64,000 nucleotides of DNA from Sideroxydans sp. (GCA_024636935.1 JAGXGC010000019.1:62001-126000); one strand, 5' to 3'; numbered from the stretch's first letter, positions 1 through 9,722 are shown. Program-made: numbers and translations. Notes: generated by a model not told the origin, from the letters alone.

Positions 1-299
1 GCGGCTTGCTCAGTTCGACTCAGGTAATACTGGAAGGTCTGAATAAGAACGATATGCAGCAGGTGGCACAAGCGGCTCGCGCATCCGGCATGGGTTCTGC
101 TGCAGATTTGAACCCTGCGCTGATGGCCAAGTTACCCATCTCTTTCAAGGAACTTGGCATGAGCGTACATCATGCAATGGATGACATCGCCCATGATGCC
201 GAGAGCGGGAAACCAGCCAGCGACATCCTAAACAAACTTAGCAATACCCTTTCCGGCTGTGTGGCCTGCCACTCAGCATGGCAATTGAAGTCGGAGTAG
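1..299 (+). CDS. c-type cytochrome, cytochrome c'-like (3' part only)
   Basis: Only the last ~98 codons are in the window; the frame is open to the left edge, so the start and any signal peptide lie outside. The visible chain is helical and ends with a single haem c attachment motif CVACH, nine residues before the stop. A CxxCH near the C-terminus of an all-helical domain is the layout of cytochrome c'-type proteins, which bind a high-spin haem in the periplasm and handle NO or serve redox roles. That assignment is inference; a different small monohaem cytochrome is possible. Followed after 33 bases by a small membrane protein. Confidence 0.6.
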   Translation, partial: GLLSSTQVILEGLNKNDMQQVAQAARASGMGSAADLNPALMAKLPISFKELGMSVHHAMDDIAHDAESGKPASDILNKLSNTLSGCVACHSAWQLKSE

Positions 300-332
300 T
301 ATTTAACAATCCTAATGACCAAGGAGACGAAA

Positions 333-527
333 ATGAAATGCAATGAAGGTGGTATCGATCGTGGATTGCGTGTTGTGGCCGGACTGGCTTTGATCGGCCT
401 GACCCTAACTGGAACTATCGGCGTGTGGGGTTGGATCGGCGTAGTACCTTTGCTGACCGGCATCTTCGGCTTTTGCCCTGCCTACGCGATCTTCGGCATG
501 AGCACCTGCTCAACCGAAAAGAAGTAA
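333..527 (+). CDS. YgaP-type small transmembrane protein (DUF2892)
   Basis: 64 residues. The start MKCNEGG was chosen because a GGAGA ribosome site lies six bases upstream; an in-frame ATG at 315 lacks one. The protein has the typical N-terminal signature (CNxGxxDRxLR), then two hydrophobic helices around residues 15-55 separated by Gly/Trp, and two cysteines near the end. This matches the DUF2892 membrane domain that is fused to a rhodanese in E. coli YgaP; here it stands alone. Function of the stand-alone form is not established. It lies between two c-haem proteins and ends just before an intrinsic terminator. Confidence 0.75.
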   Translation: MKCNEGGIDRGLRVVAGLALIGLTLTGTIGVWGWIGVVPLLTGIFGFCPAYAIFGMSTCSTEKK

Positions 528-545
528 TTCTCTTTCCCCTAAATT

Positions 546-571
546 GCCCGGCTTCGGTCGGGCGTTTTTTT
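546..571 (+). terminator. Rho-independent terminator with UUCG tetraloop
   Basis: Stem GCCCG(GC)/(GT)CGGGC, positions 546-552 with 557-563, closed by a C(TTCG)G tetraloop at 552-557 and followed by a run of seven T from 565. It sits 18 bases after the stop of the small membrane protein and 16 bases before the next start codon, so it would separate the first two genes from the DUF3365 gene. Confidence 0.8.
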
Positions 572-586
572 GTACAAGGAGCCACC

Positions 587-1156
587 ATGAAGAAAACACT
601 GTTGCTTACCGCCTTGTTCGTAATTTCCGCCCCCGCAATGGCCGACAAACTTGATAAATACCGTGAAGAGAGCCGCGCCGTAGTAGGCCCTTTCATGCAA
701 CAACTAATGGCTGAGAACAAAAAGGCCGTAATGGAAGGCGGCCCAGAATCCGCCATCAAGGTATGCAAAGAGATTGCGCCAAAATTGGCTGGTGACATCT
801 CCCGCCAGCAAGGTATCAAGCTGACGCGCGTCTCGGACAAGGTGCGCAACCCTATGCTGGGCACCCCTGATGCTTGGGAACAGAAGGCACTCAAGAAGAT
901 GGCGAAGCAGTTGGCCAAAGGCGCGAAGCCTGAGACGCTGGAAGTCGCCGAGATCGTGAAAGAGCCGAACGGCAAATACCTGCGTTACATGAAGGGTATC
1001 GTGCTGCAACCCGGCTGCGTCGCTTGTCACGGCAGCAAGGACGAGATATCCCCCGCCGTTCAGGCTCGTCTCGCCGAAGAATATCCGCATGACCAAGCCA
1101 CCGGCTACAAGCCAGGCCAGTTGCGCGGCGGTGTGAGCATCAAACGTCCGCTGTAA
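587..1156 (+). CDS. periplasmic c-haem protein with DUF3365 (Tll0287-like) domain
   Basis: 189 residues. Start at the ATG of MKKTLLL, which has AAGGAG eight bases upstream; the longer open frame from 425 runs through the preceding terminator and is not used. Signal peptide of about 19 residues ends in APAMA. The body is the DUF3365/Tll0287-like fold, and one haem c motif CVACH lies at residues 144-148, followed by the usual short C-terminal stretch. In this family the haem sits in a PAS-like pocket and is thought to act in redox or gas sensing or electron transfer; the exact role is unknown. Directly upstream of copA (22-base gap), suggesting co-expression. Confidence 0.75.
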   Translation: MKKTLLLTALFVISAPAMADKLDKYREESRAVVGPFMQQLMAENKKAVMEGGPESAIKVCKEIAPKLAGDISRQQGIKLTRVSDKVRNPMLGTPDAWEQKALKKMAKQLAKGAKPETLEVAEIVKEPNGKYLRYMKGIVLQPGCVACHGSKDEISPAVQARLAEEYPHDQATGYKPGQLRGGVSIKRPL

Positions 1157-1178
1157 ATCGTGGTAGATTCGGCGTGAC

Positions 1179-3350
1179 ATGACTGAAAAGACAGAACACG
1201 CCGAATTGCAGATCGCCGGGATGCGTTGCGCATCCTGCTCTGCGCGCCTAGAAAAATCCCTCAACGAACTCCCCGATGTCACCGCCGTGGTGAACATCGC
1301 CACCGAAAAAGCTAGCCTTACCTACGACCCGGCACGTATCGATCTGGAAGCCATTCTCGAGACCGTGCGCCATACCGGTTTTGACGCCCATCCCGCGCGC
1401 GACTTCGCCGCCGAGAAAGCAGATCGCATGTCAGTTCTGAAACATGAACGCAATCTGTTCTTCGTCTCGCTACTGCTGACACTGCCCCTGATCGGCGAGA
1501 TGGTGCTGATGTTCGCTGGTATTCATCTGATGATGCCGCTATGGGCGCAATGGTTGCTCGCCACACCGGTGCAATTCTGGGCCGGGGCGCGCTTCTATCA
1601 AGGCGCTTGGGCGGCATTGCGCAGCGGCGGCAGCAATATGGATGTGCTGGTCGCACTCGGCACCAGTGCCGCCTATTTTATGAGTGTTGCAGTTTGGCTG
1701 CTCGGGCTGGATCAGCCGGTGTATTTCGAAGCCAGTGCCACGCTGATCACCTTGGTGCTGATGGGTAAATTGCTGGAAGCAGGCGCCAAGGGCAAAGCCT
1801 CGGCAGCACTGGAAGCCCTGATCAACCTGCAACCCAAGATCGCGCATACCGAACGCAACGGTGAGCTACTCGACGTCTCCGCCGGTTCACTGCGTCCTGA
1901 AGACATCTATATCGTGCGTCCCGGCGAGAGTGTGCCGGTGGACGGTATCGTGCTGGAAGGTGAATCGAGCATCGACGAAGCCATGCTCACCGGTGAAAGT
2001 CTGCCCCAACTGAAGCAAGCAGACACCAAGGTTTATGCCGCCACCCTCAACCAACAAGGCGTGCTGCGTTGCCGCGCACTGGCGGTCGGTTCACAGACCC
2101 AGCTCGCCTCCATTATCCGTTTGGTAGAACAGGCGCAAGGTTCCAAGGCAGCGATTCAACGACTGGCAGACAAGATCTCCGCGGTATTCGTCCCTACCGT
2201 ACTGGGCATCGCCGCCCTGACTTTCATCGGCTGGTGGATCTATGGCGGTGACTTCAGCTTGGCATTGATCAATGCCGTGTCGGTGTTGGTCATCGCCTGC
2301 CCTTGTGCGCTGGGCTTAGCGACACCGACAGCCGTAGTGGTCGCCACCGGCCGCGCCGCACATGCAGGCATTCTGGCTAAAGATGCCGCAGCCTTGGAAC
2401 GTGCGCACCAGCTCAATATTTTGGTGTTGGACAAGACCGGCACATTGACCGAAGGCAAACCGGCAGTGACCGATGTCGTCCCTGCCTCCGGTGTCTCGAA
2501 TGAAGAGTTGTTGCACACCGCCACCGCTCTGGCCCAACACTCCACCCATCCACTTGCACGTGCCCTGCTCCAGCATGCTGGTGAACAAGCCATCATCGAA
2601 GTCAGTGACTTGCATGAACATATCGGCCAAGGGCTAACAGCCACGGTCGATGGTGCGAACTGCCTGCTGGGTTCTCCCGCTTTCGCCAAAACACAGAATA
2701 TCGCGCTGGACGAAGCAGCACTGACTGCCATGCAAGCCGATGGCAGATCGGTGATCGTGTTGGCACGCAACAATGCCGTGCTTGGCTATATCTCACTGGC
2801 CGATCGTCTGCGTGAAAGCAGCCGCGAAGCTGTCGCTAAGCTGCGCAGCATGGGCATACGCGTGGTGATGCTGAGCGGCGACAACGACGCCACCGCCCGC
2901 GCCATCGCGCATCAGGCGGGCGTGGATGAATATCTGGCCGAAGTGTTGCCTCAAGACAAGGCGCGTCATGTGAACTCCTTCAAGACAGGCGGGAAGACCG
3001 TAGGCATGGTCGGCGACGGCAACAATGATGCCCCTGCGCTGGCCGCTGCCGATGTGAGCTTCGCTATGAAGAGCGGCAGCGACATCGCGCTGGAAGCCGC
3101 TGACATCACCCTGATGCGCAACGATCTGATGTCGGTGGCAGACGCCATCTCGCTGTCGCGTGCCACGCTGCGCAAGATCCGCCAAAACCTGTTCTTCGCC
3201 TTCGGCTACAACGTTTTGGGTATCCCGCTGGCAATACTGGGCATGCTGAACCCTGTGGTAGCTGGTGCCGCGATGGCGATGAGTTCGGTATCTGTAGTCA
3301 GCAATGCATTGTTGCTGAAGCGCTGGAAACCTGATCACGAAAAGAATTGA
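1179..3350 (+). CDS. copA: Cu(+)-exporting P1B-type ATPase CopA
   Basis: 723 residues, normal for single-HMA copper ATPases. One N-terminal metal-binding domain carries GMRCASC (Cys17, Cys20). The ATPase core shows TGES (271-274, actuator), CPC in TM6 (374-376), DKTGT (418-422, phosphorylated Asp418), the HP motif (457-458) and GDGNND (612-617). TM7 has YN (677-678) and TM8 an MSS motif (701-703), the residues that define the Cu(+)/Ag(+) class IB-1. It pumps cuprous ion from cytoplasm to periplasm. No CueR-type regulator is visible next to it; the gene probably shares a transcript with the upstream c-haem gene. Confidence 0.95.
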   Translation: MTEKTEHAELQIAGMRCASCSARLEKSLNELPDVTAVVNIATEKASLTYDPARIDLEAILETVRHTGFDAHPARDFAAEKADRMSVLKHERNLFFVSLLLTLPLIGEMVLMFAGIHLMMPLWAQWLLATPVQFWAGARFYQGAWAALRSGGSNMDVLVALGTSAAYFMSVAVWLLGLDQPVYFEASATLITLVLMGKLLEAGAKGKASAALEALINLQPKIAHTERNGELLDVSAGSLRPEDIYIVRPGESVPVDGIVLEGESSIDEAMLTGESLPQLKQADTKVYAATLNQQGVLRCRALAVGSQTQLASIIRLVEQAQGSKAAIQRLADKISAVFVPTVLGIAALTFIGWWIYGGDFSLALINAVSVLVIACPCALGLATPTAVVVATGRAAHAGILAKDAAALERAHQLNILVLDKTGTLTEGKPAVTDVVPASGVSNEELLHTATALAQHSTHPLARALLQHAGEQAIIEVSDLHEHIGQGLTATVDGANCLLGSPAFAKTQNIALDEAALTAMQADGRSVIVLARNNAVLGYISLADRLRESSREAVAKLRSMGIRVVMLSGDNDATARAIAHQAGVDEYLAEVLPQDKARHVNSFKTGGKTVGMVGDGNNDAPALAAADVSFAMKSGSDIALEAADITLMRNDLMSVADAISLSRATLRKIRQNLFFAFGYNVLGIPLAILGMLNPVVAGAAMAMSSVSVVSNALLLKRWKPDHEKN

Positions 3351-3407
3351 GCTGTGGGCGATCTGCGCACTCAAAGCTTACATCCCAAAATAGCAAGGAA
3401 CAAAACC

Positions 3408-3869
3408 ATGAACACCCCTTCTACTCTCCTGCTTGTCGCCAGCGCAATGTTGCTCGGTGCATGCGCCAGCAGTAAATCAGGTGATGTCTACACCCGCGAT
3501 CAAGTCCGTCAAGTCCAGACATTCCGTGTCGGCACTATCGAACAGCTCAACGCAGTACGTATCGAAGGCACGGGTACACAGGTCGGAACCGCTGCCGGCA
3601 CCGTGGTCGGTGGCATTGCCGGTAGTTCCACAGGGAGCGGTAAAGGCAGCGATGTGATGCGCGTACTTGGAGCAGTGGTCGGTGGCGTGGTCGGTGCTGC
3701 AGCGGAAGAAGGTTACACTCGTGAAGACGGCATCGAGTTCTCCATTCTGTTGGAAGATGGCAGTCACATCTCCGTGGTGCAGGAAAAGTCGCTCAACGAT
3801 AAAGCTTTTAATATTGGCGACAAAGTACGTGTGATCGAAAGTGGCGGCGTGGTACGTGTCACACATTGA
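3408..3869 (+). CDS. glycine-zipper 2TM outer-membrane lipoprotein (SlyB/Pcp-like)
   Basis: 153 residues. Start MNTPSTLL has AAGGA eight bases upstream. Lipoprotein signal with lipobox LGAC (Cys19). Residues ~65-105 form two Gly/Val/Ala-rich hairpin segments (glycine zipper 2TM domain, as in SlyB/PcpY), followed by a small beta-rich domain with an EDGSHISVVQ stretch, typical of this family. Such lipoproteins sit in the outer membrane and respond to envelope stress in enterobacteria; the role here is inferred only from the family. Followed by a strong bidirectional terminator. Confidence 0.8.
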   Translation: MNTPSTLLLVASAMLLGACASSKSGDVYTRDQVRQVQTFRVGTIEQLNAVRIEGTGTQVGTAAGTVVGGIAGSSTGSGKGSDVMRVLGAVVGGVVGAAAEEGYTREDGIEFSILLEDGSHISVVQEKSLNDKAFNIGDKVRVIESGGVVRVTH

Positions 3870-3883
3870 TATTGTTAAAGCAT

Positions 3884-3911
3884 AAAAAACGGCGGCCTAG
3901 GCCGCCGTTTT
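3884..3911. terminator. bidirectional Rho-independent terminator
   Basis: A perfect palindrome (arms ACGGCGGCCT / AGGCCGCCGT, 3889-3908) flanked by six A on the left and four T on the right. It lies between the convergent lipoprotein gene (ends 3869) and the coiled-coil gene (ends 3936) and can stop transcription from both sides; the T tract is longer for the minus strand. Confidence 0.85.
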
Positions 3912-3935
3912 CCATTCCTCCCCGAACGACCCTTA

Positions 3936-6353
3936 TTATTCTGCTGCAGCGACCTGTAAAGCCGGGATACTCAATTCGGTCGCAAGCTGAAAGCTAGCCA
4001 ATGCAACTTTAGGTGCAGCCACTGCATGCTTGGCAGCAATCTGACCTGTGACGTAAGAGACCGGTTGCGGGGCTGCCATCCAGAATCCAGCACTCAACAC
4101 CAAGGTAGCCACCAGTGAACCTTGAGACAAACGAGCGACCCAATTGCTACGGCGCAGCTTCTGTAGCAGATTCTCAGTTGCAAGCGCAGCACCCAGTTGC
4201 TGCATCTCGTCACGCAATCCCGCGTTCTTGCGTGCATCGTTTTCGGCAAACGCTTCAGCAAGGATTTTTAGTTCAGCCTGCAGACGCAGGCTCTCATCAG
4301 CCACCTCACGGGCATGGCGTTCAGCTTCTGCGCGCTGCGTGCTCAGTTCGGCAAGTTGATGTTCGTGCTCAATACGAGCTGCCGCTTCAAGATTGGCCAT
4401 ACGCTCCGTCTCTTCACGATCCTGACGCATGCTTTCAATCTGGGCACGGATATTTTCATTCTGCTGCTCGGCCTCATTCAAGGCTGCTTCTTCCTGTGCT
4501 TTCAGTAGCACTAGGCCTTCGGCTTCTTGGGCTGCTTTGATACGCTGACGGGCCACAAAAACGGCCTTAGCATCAGCTTCTAAGGCAGCTTTTTCAGCCA
4601 GATCGGCTTGCTTGAGCGCATCGATCTTCATCTTGCTCATATTCATCGCACGCAAAGCCAAGGCCTCATTGTCGCGAGCAACTTGCAGCAGGGATTCATC
4701 CACTGCCAGCTTGGCTGCAGCGATCTCTTCAGCACGTACTTCCTGTGCCAAGCGCTCGTTGTCCACTTCGATAGCTCGCATCTCTACATCCATACGGGAA
4801 GTGATGGCGTCAATGGCTTGTTGTTCAGCAATCACACGCCGCAAAGCGGCCTGCTCCGCATCAGCTTCCTGTTCGGCACGCAGAATCGCCAGACTTTCTG
4901 CTTCTGCTTCTGCTACTGAACGTTGACGCGCAGCTGCTTCGGCCTGCTGTTCTGCCACGATGCGCTTTTGAATGGCGGCCTGTTCTGACATCTCAGCAGC
5001 CAAGCGTTGCTCTTCGGCTTCACATTCCGCAATGGCGAGTTGCACACGTGTCTCTGCGACAGAAAGTTGCTCATTGATGGCATCCAAACGTTGCTGGAAC
5101 ATCTGAACTTCCTGCTTTTCACTCGCAGCCTGCTGTTGCTCGGCCAGATACAGTTGCTGTTCAGATTCTGCTTTTTGAATTGCCAGCTCACTGGCGCGCT
5201 CGGCCATCTCGCGATGCTTGAGCGCTGCATTGATTGCTTCCTGCTCCGCGGCCAGCTGCTGCTCCAAGGCACGAGAGGCATACATCTCGGCTTCCGCACG
5301 TTGCTGGGCATCCCGCACCAGCTGCTGTTCAGTCTGTACACGCGATTCGGCAGCCCGCTTGGCTTGTTGCTCAGCGACCAGCAGATCACGTGCATCAGCT
5401 TCTGCCTTGCGCAGCAATAGATTGGCAGCTTCGCGCTCGGCGGCAGCCTGACGCTCGGTCTCGGCTCGTTCTGTCAATGAACGTAATGCTTCTTGTTCAG
5501 CCTGTAATTTTTGCTCGGAGGCTGCTCGCGCCAATTGTTCTTTTTCCAGTGCCTGACGAGCGACCTCGGCTGCACGGCATTCCAATGCATTCCGTGCGGC
5601 AGCTTCTTCCTGCGCTTGTTGCTCGATACGGCTGCGCAGTTCGATACTTTCGGTAAGTGCGCGTTCTTCATCGGCACGTATAGCAGCGGCACGCTCTGCT
5701 TCCAGTTCTGCCGCGATGCGGGCCTGTATCTCGGTCAATGCCAGTGATTCACTGCGTTCACGCGCAATCAAAGATTCTTGCGCGGATCGTTCGGCAGCTA
5801 GTTTGGCATTCACCAACGCAACGACTTCGCGCTCCTGCTTGAGCTTATCTGCCGCGACCTTGCTCAGTTCTGCTTCACTTGCCTCGCGTTCCTGCGCTTT
5901 CAGTGCTGCTTCATGCTCGGCCTGAGCACGGCGACGCTGCTCATCATGCATTCGCTGTTCGGCGAGCAAGCGCTTCTCCAATTCTTTCTGTGCTTCCAGT
6001 TCGGCTTGCTGACGGATACGCACAGATTCAGCCAAGCGGGCTTCAGCTGCCACTTTTTCCTGCGAGGCAAAGGTCAGCGCACGTTCCTGCTCAAGCCGAA
6101 GTCTTACTTCCTCAACTAACTGCGTTTCAGCGCGATTACGCAACTCGATCTGCTCTGCAATCTCACTTTCGCGTTGCGCCTTGCCCTGAGCGATAGCGCG
6201 TGCATGAGCTTCGGCGCGCGAGCGGGCTTGCGCGGCAAGTTGCGCATCGATCTCGGCCTCGATACGGCCGCGTGATTCGATAATAGCTTCGGATTCCGCC
6301 GCATTTTCATCATCGCGGGAGGAGACCAGACGGATTTTGTTGAGTGCTGACAT
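3936..6353 (-). CDS. giant Ala/Glu/Gln-rich coiled-coil protein with one C-terminal membrane segment, function unknown
   Basis: 805 residues from MSALNKIR; this start has GAGGT five bases upstream, whereas a start 13 codons earlier lacks one. From the N-terminus to about residue 735 the chain is almost only A, E, Q, R, L, K, S with heptad-like spacing, without a single proline and with very few glycines, so it should be one nearly continuous alpha-helical coiled coil. A hydrophobic segment at ~743-762 (LVATLVLSAGFW) looks like one membrane span; ~43 residues rich in Ala follow. I recognise no family. The architecture suggests a membrane-tethered filament, scaffold or spacer protein. It stands alone between convergent copA-lipoprotein genes and guaA, with its own upstream region holding a palindrome at 6460-6482. 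Confidence 0.8.
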   Translation of the reverse strand: MSALNKIRLVSSRDDENAAESEAIIESRGRIEAEIDAQLAAQARSRAEAHARAIAQGKAQRESEIAEQIELRNRAETQLVEEVRLRLEQERALTFASQEKVAAEARLAESVRIRQQAELEAQKELEKRLLAEQRMHDEQRRRAQAEHEAALKAQEREASEAELSKVAADKLKQEREVVALVNAKLAAERSAQESLIARERSESLALTEIQARIAAELEAERAAAIRADEERALTESIELRSRIEQQAQEEAAARNALECRAAEVARQALEKEQLARAASEQKLQAEQEALRSLTERAETERQAAAEREAANLLLRKAEADARDLLVAEQQAKRAAESRVQTEQQLVRDAQQRAEAEMYASRALEQQLAAEQEAINAALKHREMAERASELAIQKAESEQQLYLAEQQQAASEKQEVQMFQQRLDAINEQLSVAETRVQLAIAECEAEEQRLAAEMSEQAAIQKRIVAEQQAEAAARQRSVAEAEAESLAILRAEQEADAEQAALRRVIAEQQAIDAITSRMDVEMRAIEVDNERLAQEVRAEEIAAAKLAVDESLLQVARDNEALALRAMNMSKMKIDALKQADLAEKAALEADAKAVFVARQRIKAAQEAEGLVLLKAQEEAALNEAEQQNENIRAQIESMRQDREETERMANLEAAARIEHEHQLAELSTQRAEAERHAREVADESLRLQAELKILAEAFAENDARKNAGLRDEMQQLGAALATENLLQKLRRSNWVARLSQGSLVATLVLSAGFWMAAPQPVSYVTGQIAAKHAVAAPKVALASFQLATELSIPALQVAAAE

Positions 6354-6459
6354 GTTTAACCTCGTTTCAAACTGTCTTGCCGGTTTTGGCACGAGGCTAA
6401 ATTAACAGTCGTCAGGATTCGGCAAGCAGCGAATAAAGGGAGGAAAACAGGCCAATTTG

Positions 6460-6482
6460 GTGCGTGTCATGACAACACGCAC
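6460..6482. promoter_or_regulatory. operator-like palindrome upstream of the coiled-coil gene
   Basis: Perfect 8-base inverted repeat GTGCGTGT / ACACGCAC with a 7-base centre; nested in it is the 10-base palindrome TGTCATGACA. It lies ~107 bases upstream of the coiled-coil start and ~87 bases past the guaA stop, in a 216-base stretch (6354-6569) that otherwise shows no gene. No T tract follows, so it is unlikely to be a terminator. A regulator binding site is inferred. Confidence 0.45.
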
Positions 6483-6569
6483 GCGGATCAGGCAATACAA
6501 CAAGGTCTTGATGATAACGAGAACCGGTAATCGCAGCTCGTTGAGCTTACCAAACACGCATCCTTCTCC

Positions 6570-8150
6570 TCATTCCCACTCGATGGTGGCTGGTGGCTTT
6601 CCGGAGATGTCATACACCACGCGGTTGATGCCGCGTACTTCATTGATGATGCGATTAGAGACTTTGCCCAGCAACTCGTAAGGTAGGTGGGCCCAGTGCG
6701 CGGTCATAAAGTCGCTGGTCACTACGGCACGCAGTGACACCACCCATTCATAGGTACGGCCGTCGCCCATCACGCCGACCGATTTGACCGGCAGGAAGAC
6801 GGTGAAAGCCTGTGAAGTCTTGTCGTACCAGCTCTTGCCTTCTTCATCACGCGTTGCACGCAACTCTTCAATGAAGATGGCATCGGCACGACGCAACAAT
6901 TCTGCGAACTCAGGTTTCACCTCACCCAAGATGCGCACGCCCAAGCCAGGGCCGGGGAATGGATGACGATAGACCATATCAGCTGGCAATCCCAACGCAA
7001 CACCGAGTTCACGTACTTCATCCTTGAACAGTTCGCGCAAAGGCTCCAACAGTTTCAGATGCATAGACTCAGGCAAACCGCCCACGTTGTGGTGGCTCTT
7101 GATGGTGTGTGCTTTCTTGGTCTTGGAGCTGGCCGACTCGATCACGTCTGGATAGATCGTGCCTTGAGCCAGCCATTTTGCGCTCTTGAGCTTGGCCGAT
7201 TCGCGCTGGAACACTTCGACGAATTCACGCCCGATGACTTTGCGCTTCTGCTCGGGGTCTGTCACACCTTGCAGATACTTCATAAATTCAGCACTGGCGT
7301 CCACATGCACGATCTTCATGTGCATGTTATTGCCGAACATCTCCATCACTTGCGCACCTTCGTTCAGGCGCAACAGGCCATTGTCGACGAACACACAAGT
7401 GAGCTGATCACCGATGGCGCGATGAACCAATGCGGCCGCAACGGAAGAATCGACACCGCCTGACAAGCCCAAAATGACCTCTTCATCACCAACCTGCTCC
7501 TTTATCTTCGCAACGGCCTCGGCGATGTAGTCCGGCATGTTCCAGTCCTGGCCACAACCGCAGATGTCATGCACGAAACGACCGATGATGGCCTTACCCT
7601 GATGGGTATGTGTCACTTCGGGATGGAACTGCACTGCATAGTAGCCACGCGACTCGTCTGCCATCGCGGCGAATGGTGTGGCTGCATTGGATGCGATAGC
7701 CGTGAATCCGGGCGGCAAAGCGGTAACTTTGTCACCATGACTCATCCAGACATCGAGCAGACCGTGGCCTTGGGCATTGCTCTTGTCTTGTATGCCGTCG
7801 AACAGCTTCGAATGACCGTGCGCACGGATCTCGGCATAACCGAACTCACGCACCGTACCGCTCTCGACCTGACCACCCAGTTGGGCCGACATAGTCTGCA
7901 TGCCATAGCAGATACCGAACACCGGCACCCCCAGATCGAACACCACCTTGGGTGCCTTAGGCGTTTCCTCTTCGTAGACCGAGTTCGGTCCGCCGGAAAG
8001 GATGATGCCTGCCGGATCAAAAGCGCGGATATCGGCTTCTGTCATATCCCAAGGATGCAGCTCGCAATAGACATGTGTCTCACGCACACGGCGTGCGATC
8101 AGCTGGGTGTACTGCGAACCGAAGTCGAGAATAAGGATTTTTTTATGCAT
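6570..8150 (-). CDS. guaA: GMP synthase (glutamine-hydrolysing)
   Basis: 526 residues, start at [13 protein letters not shown], the usual N-terminus. The class I glutamine amidotransferase domain has the nucleophile Cys81 in GICYG and the His176/Glu178 pair in FHPEV. The ATP-pyrophosphatase domain has the PP-loop SGGVDSS (230-236), and the C-terminal dimerisation domain ends in PATIEWE as in E. coli. The enzyme aminates XMP to GMP in the cytoplasm. It follows guaB after 87 bases and forms the standard guaBA pair; the gap holds a 7-base inverted repeat (8194-8200/8215-8221) without a T tract. Confidence 0.97.
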   Translation of the reverse strand: MHKKILILDFGSQYTQLIARRVRETHVYCELHPWDMTEADIRAFDPAGIILSGGPNSVYEEETPKAPKVVFDLGVPVFGICYGMQTMSAQLGGQVESGTVREFGYAEIRAHGHSKLFDGIQDKSNAQGHGLLDVWMSHGDKVTALPPGFTAIASNAATPFAAMADESRGYYAVQFHPEVTHTHQGKAIIGRFVHDICGCGQDWNMPDYIAEAVAKIKEQVGDEEVILGLSGGVDSSVAAALVHRAIGDQLTCVFVDNGLLRLNEGAQVMEMFGNNMHMKIVHVDASAEFMKYLQGVTDPEQKRKVIGREFVEVFQRESAKLKSAKWLAQGTIYPDVIESASSKTKKAHTIKSHHNVGGLPESMHLKLLEPLRELFKDEVRELGVALGLPADMVYRHPFPGPGLGVRILGEVKPEFAELLRRADAIFIEELRATRDEEGKSWYDKTSQAFTVFLPVKSVGVMGDGRTYEWVVSLRAVVTSDFMTAHWAHLPYELLGKVSNRIINEVRGINRVVYDISGKPPATIEWE

Positions 8151-8237
8151 GGTATTTGAGAGGTCTGGATTAGGAACGAAGATTGAGAAAGGATTCAGGA
8201 CTGATCTCAGCCAATCCTGAACCATCCGTCCTCACGC

Positions 8238-9698
8238 TTAGTCGATATGGTAGTTCGGGGCTTCTTTGGTGATCTGCACGTCATGCACGTGAGATTCGCG
8301 GATGCCGGCGGAGGTGATCTCCACAAACTCGGCATTGGCGTGCACGGTTGGGATGTCCTTGCAGCCAAGATAGCCCATGCTGGCACGCAGTCCTCCGAGC
8401 AGTTGATGGATCACTGCCAGTACGCTGCCTTTGTAAGGCACGCGGCCTTCGACACCTTCCGGCACCAGTTTGTCGTTATTACCTTCCGTGTCCTGGAAGT
8501 AGCGATCCTTGGAACCTTGTTGCATCGCCCCCAGACTACCCATGCCGCGATATGACTTATAGGAACGGCCTTGGTACAGCTCGATTTCGCCCGGCGCTTC
8601 TTCAGTACCGGCGAACAGACCACCCAGCATCACGCAATTAGCGCCTGCCGCAATAGCTTTCGAAATATCACCAGAGAAACGCACGCCACCATCGGCGATA
8701 AGCGGCACTCCAGTCCCTGCCAACGCTTCTGCAACATTGTGGATCGCAGTGATTTGCGGTACGCCCACACCTGCCACCATACGTGTTGTGCAGATAGAGC
8801 CTGGACCGATACCGACCTTGACGCCGTCCGCCCCATGATCGACCAAGGCTTTGGCCGCAGCAGCTGTGGCGATGTTGCCACCGATGACGTCGACCTGCGG
8901 GAAGTTCTTCTTGACCCACTGCACGCGGCTCAGTACGCCTTGCGAATGACCGTGGGCAGTATCCACCACAATGACATCCACGCCAGCCTCGACCAGCAGG
9001 GTCACACGTTCTTCAGTGCCTTCACCCACACCAACAGCGGCACCTGCACGTAGACGGCCTTGGCTATCCTTGCAAGCATTCGGATGTTCGGTTGACTTCA
9101 AGATGTCTTTAACCGTCATCAGTCCGCACAGTTCGAATGCATCATTCACCACCAGCACGCGCTCGATACGGTGTTTATGCATCAGGTTGCGGGCTTCATC
9201 ATGGCTGGCGTTCTCGTTGACGGTGATCAAACGTTCGCGCGGAGTCATGATGTTGCTGACGGGTTGATCGAGATTGTTTTCGAAACGCAGGTCACGGTTA
9301 GTCACGATACCCACGACACTCTTGCCTTGCAGAACGGGCAGACCGGAAATCTTGTGCATATTGGTCAAATTCAGTACATCTCGCACGGTCATGCCGGGAG
9401 TGATGCTGATCGGGTCCTTGACCACGCCGCTCTCGAAACGTTTGACTCTAGCCACGTGAGCAGCCTGCTCTTTCGAGGTCATGTTCTTATGGATAATGCC
9501 GATGCCGCCTTCCTGAGCCAGCGCTATGGCCAGACGCGCTTCGGTGACGGTGTCCATCGCTGCCGACAGCAGCGGGATGTTCAACTGGATGTTACGAGTG
9601 AGATGAGCGCGCAGACTGACATCGCGCGGCAGGACATCAGATTGCGCAGGAAGCAATAAAACGTCATCGAAAGTGAGAGCTTTTTGAGTGATACGCAT
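8238..9698 (-). CDS. guaB: inosine-5'-monophosphate dehydrogenase
   Basis: 486 residues with a strong GGAGGAAGG ribosome site. A TIM barrel is interrupted by two CBS domains (about 95-145 and 152-205). The catalytic loop GPGSICTTR places the covalent Cys at 303, and the GGVRFSGD phosphate-binding segment and the mobile flap follow. It oxidises IMP to XMP with NAD, the committed step to GMP, and is co-directional with guaA downstream. A TATAAT box with an extended TG and a GCGCGC discriminator lies 25 bases upstream, consistent with ppGpp-sensitive transcription. Confidence 0.97.
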   Translation of the reverse strand: MRITQKALTFDDVLLLPAQSDVLPRDVSLRAHLTRNIQLNIPLLSAAMDTVTEARLAIALAQEGGIGIIHKNMTSKEQAAHVARVKRFESGVVKDPISITPGMTVRDVLNLTNMHKISGLPVLQGKSVVGIVTNRDLRFENNLDQPVSNIMTPRERLITVNENASHDEARNLMHKHRIERVLVVNDAFELCGLMTVKDILKSTEHPNACKDSQGRLRAGAAVGVGEGTEERVTLLVEAGVDVIVVDTAHGHSQGVLSRVQWVKKNFPQVDVIGGNIATAAAAKALVDHGADGVKVGIGPGSICTTRMVAGVGVPQITAIHNVAEALAGTGVPLIADGGVRFSGDISKAIAAGANCVMLGGLFAGTEEAPGEIELYQGRSYKSYRGMGSLGAMQQGSKDRYFQDTEGNNDKLVPEGVEGRVPYKGSVLAVIHQLLGGLRASMGYLGCKDIPTVHANAEFVEITSAGIRESHVHDVQITKEAPNYHID

Positions 9699-9722
9699 GG
9701 AACCTTCCTCCGCAAAGCGCGC

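Noticed and set aside
4115-6196. Several open frames of 60-140 codons on the plus strand opposite the coiled-coil gene
   Set aside because: They arise because the minus-strand gene uses few codons that read as stops on the other strand. They lack ribosome sites and have skewed Ser/Ala/Leu/Cys composition.
8194-8221. Terminator between guaB and guaA
   Set aside because: The 7-base inverted repeat TTCAGGA/TCCTGAA has a 14-base loop and no T tract; it is unlikely to separate the two genes.
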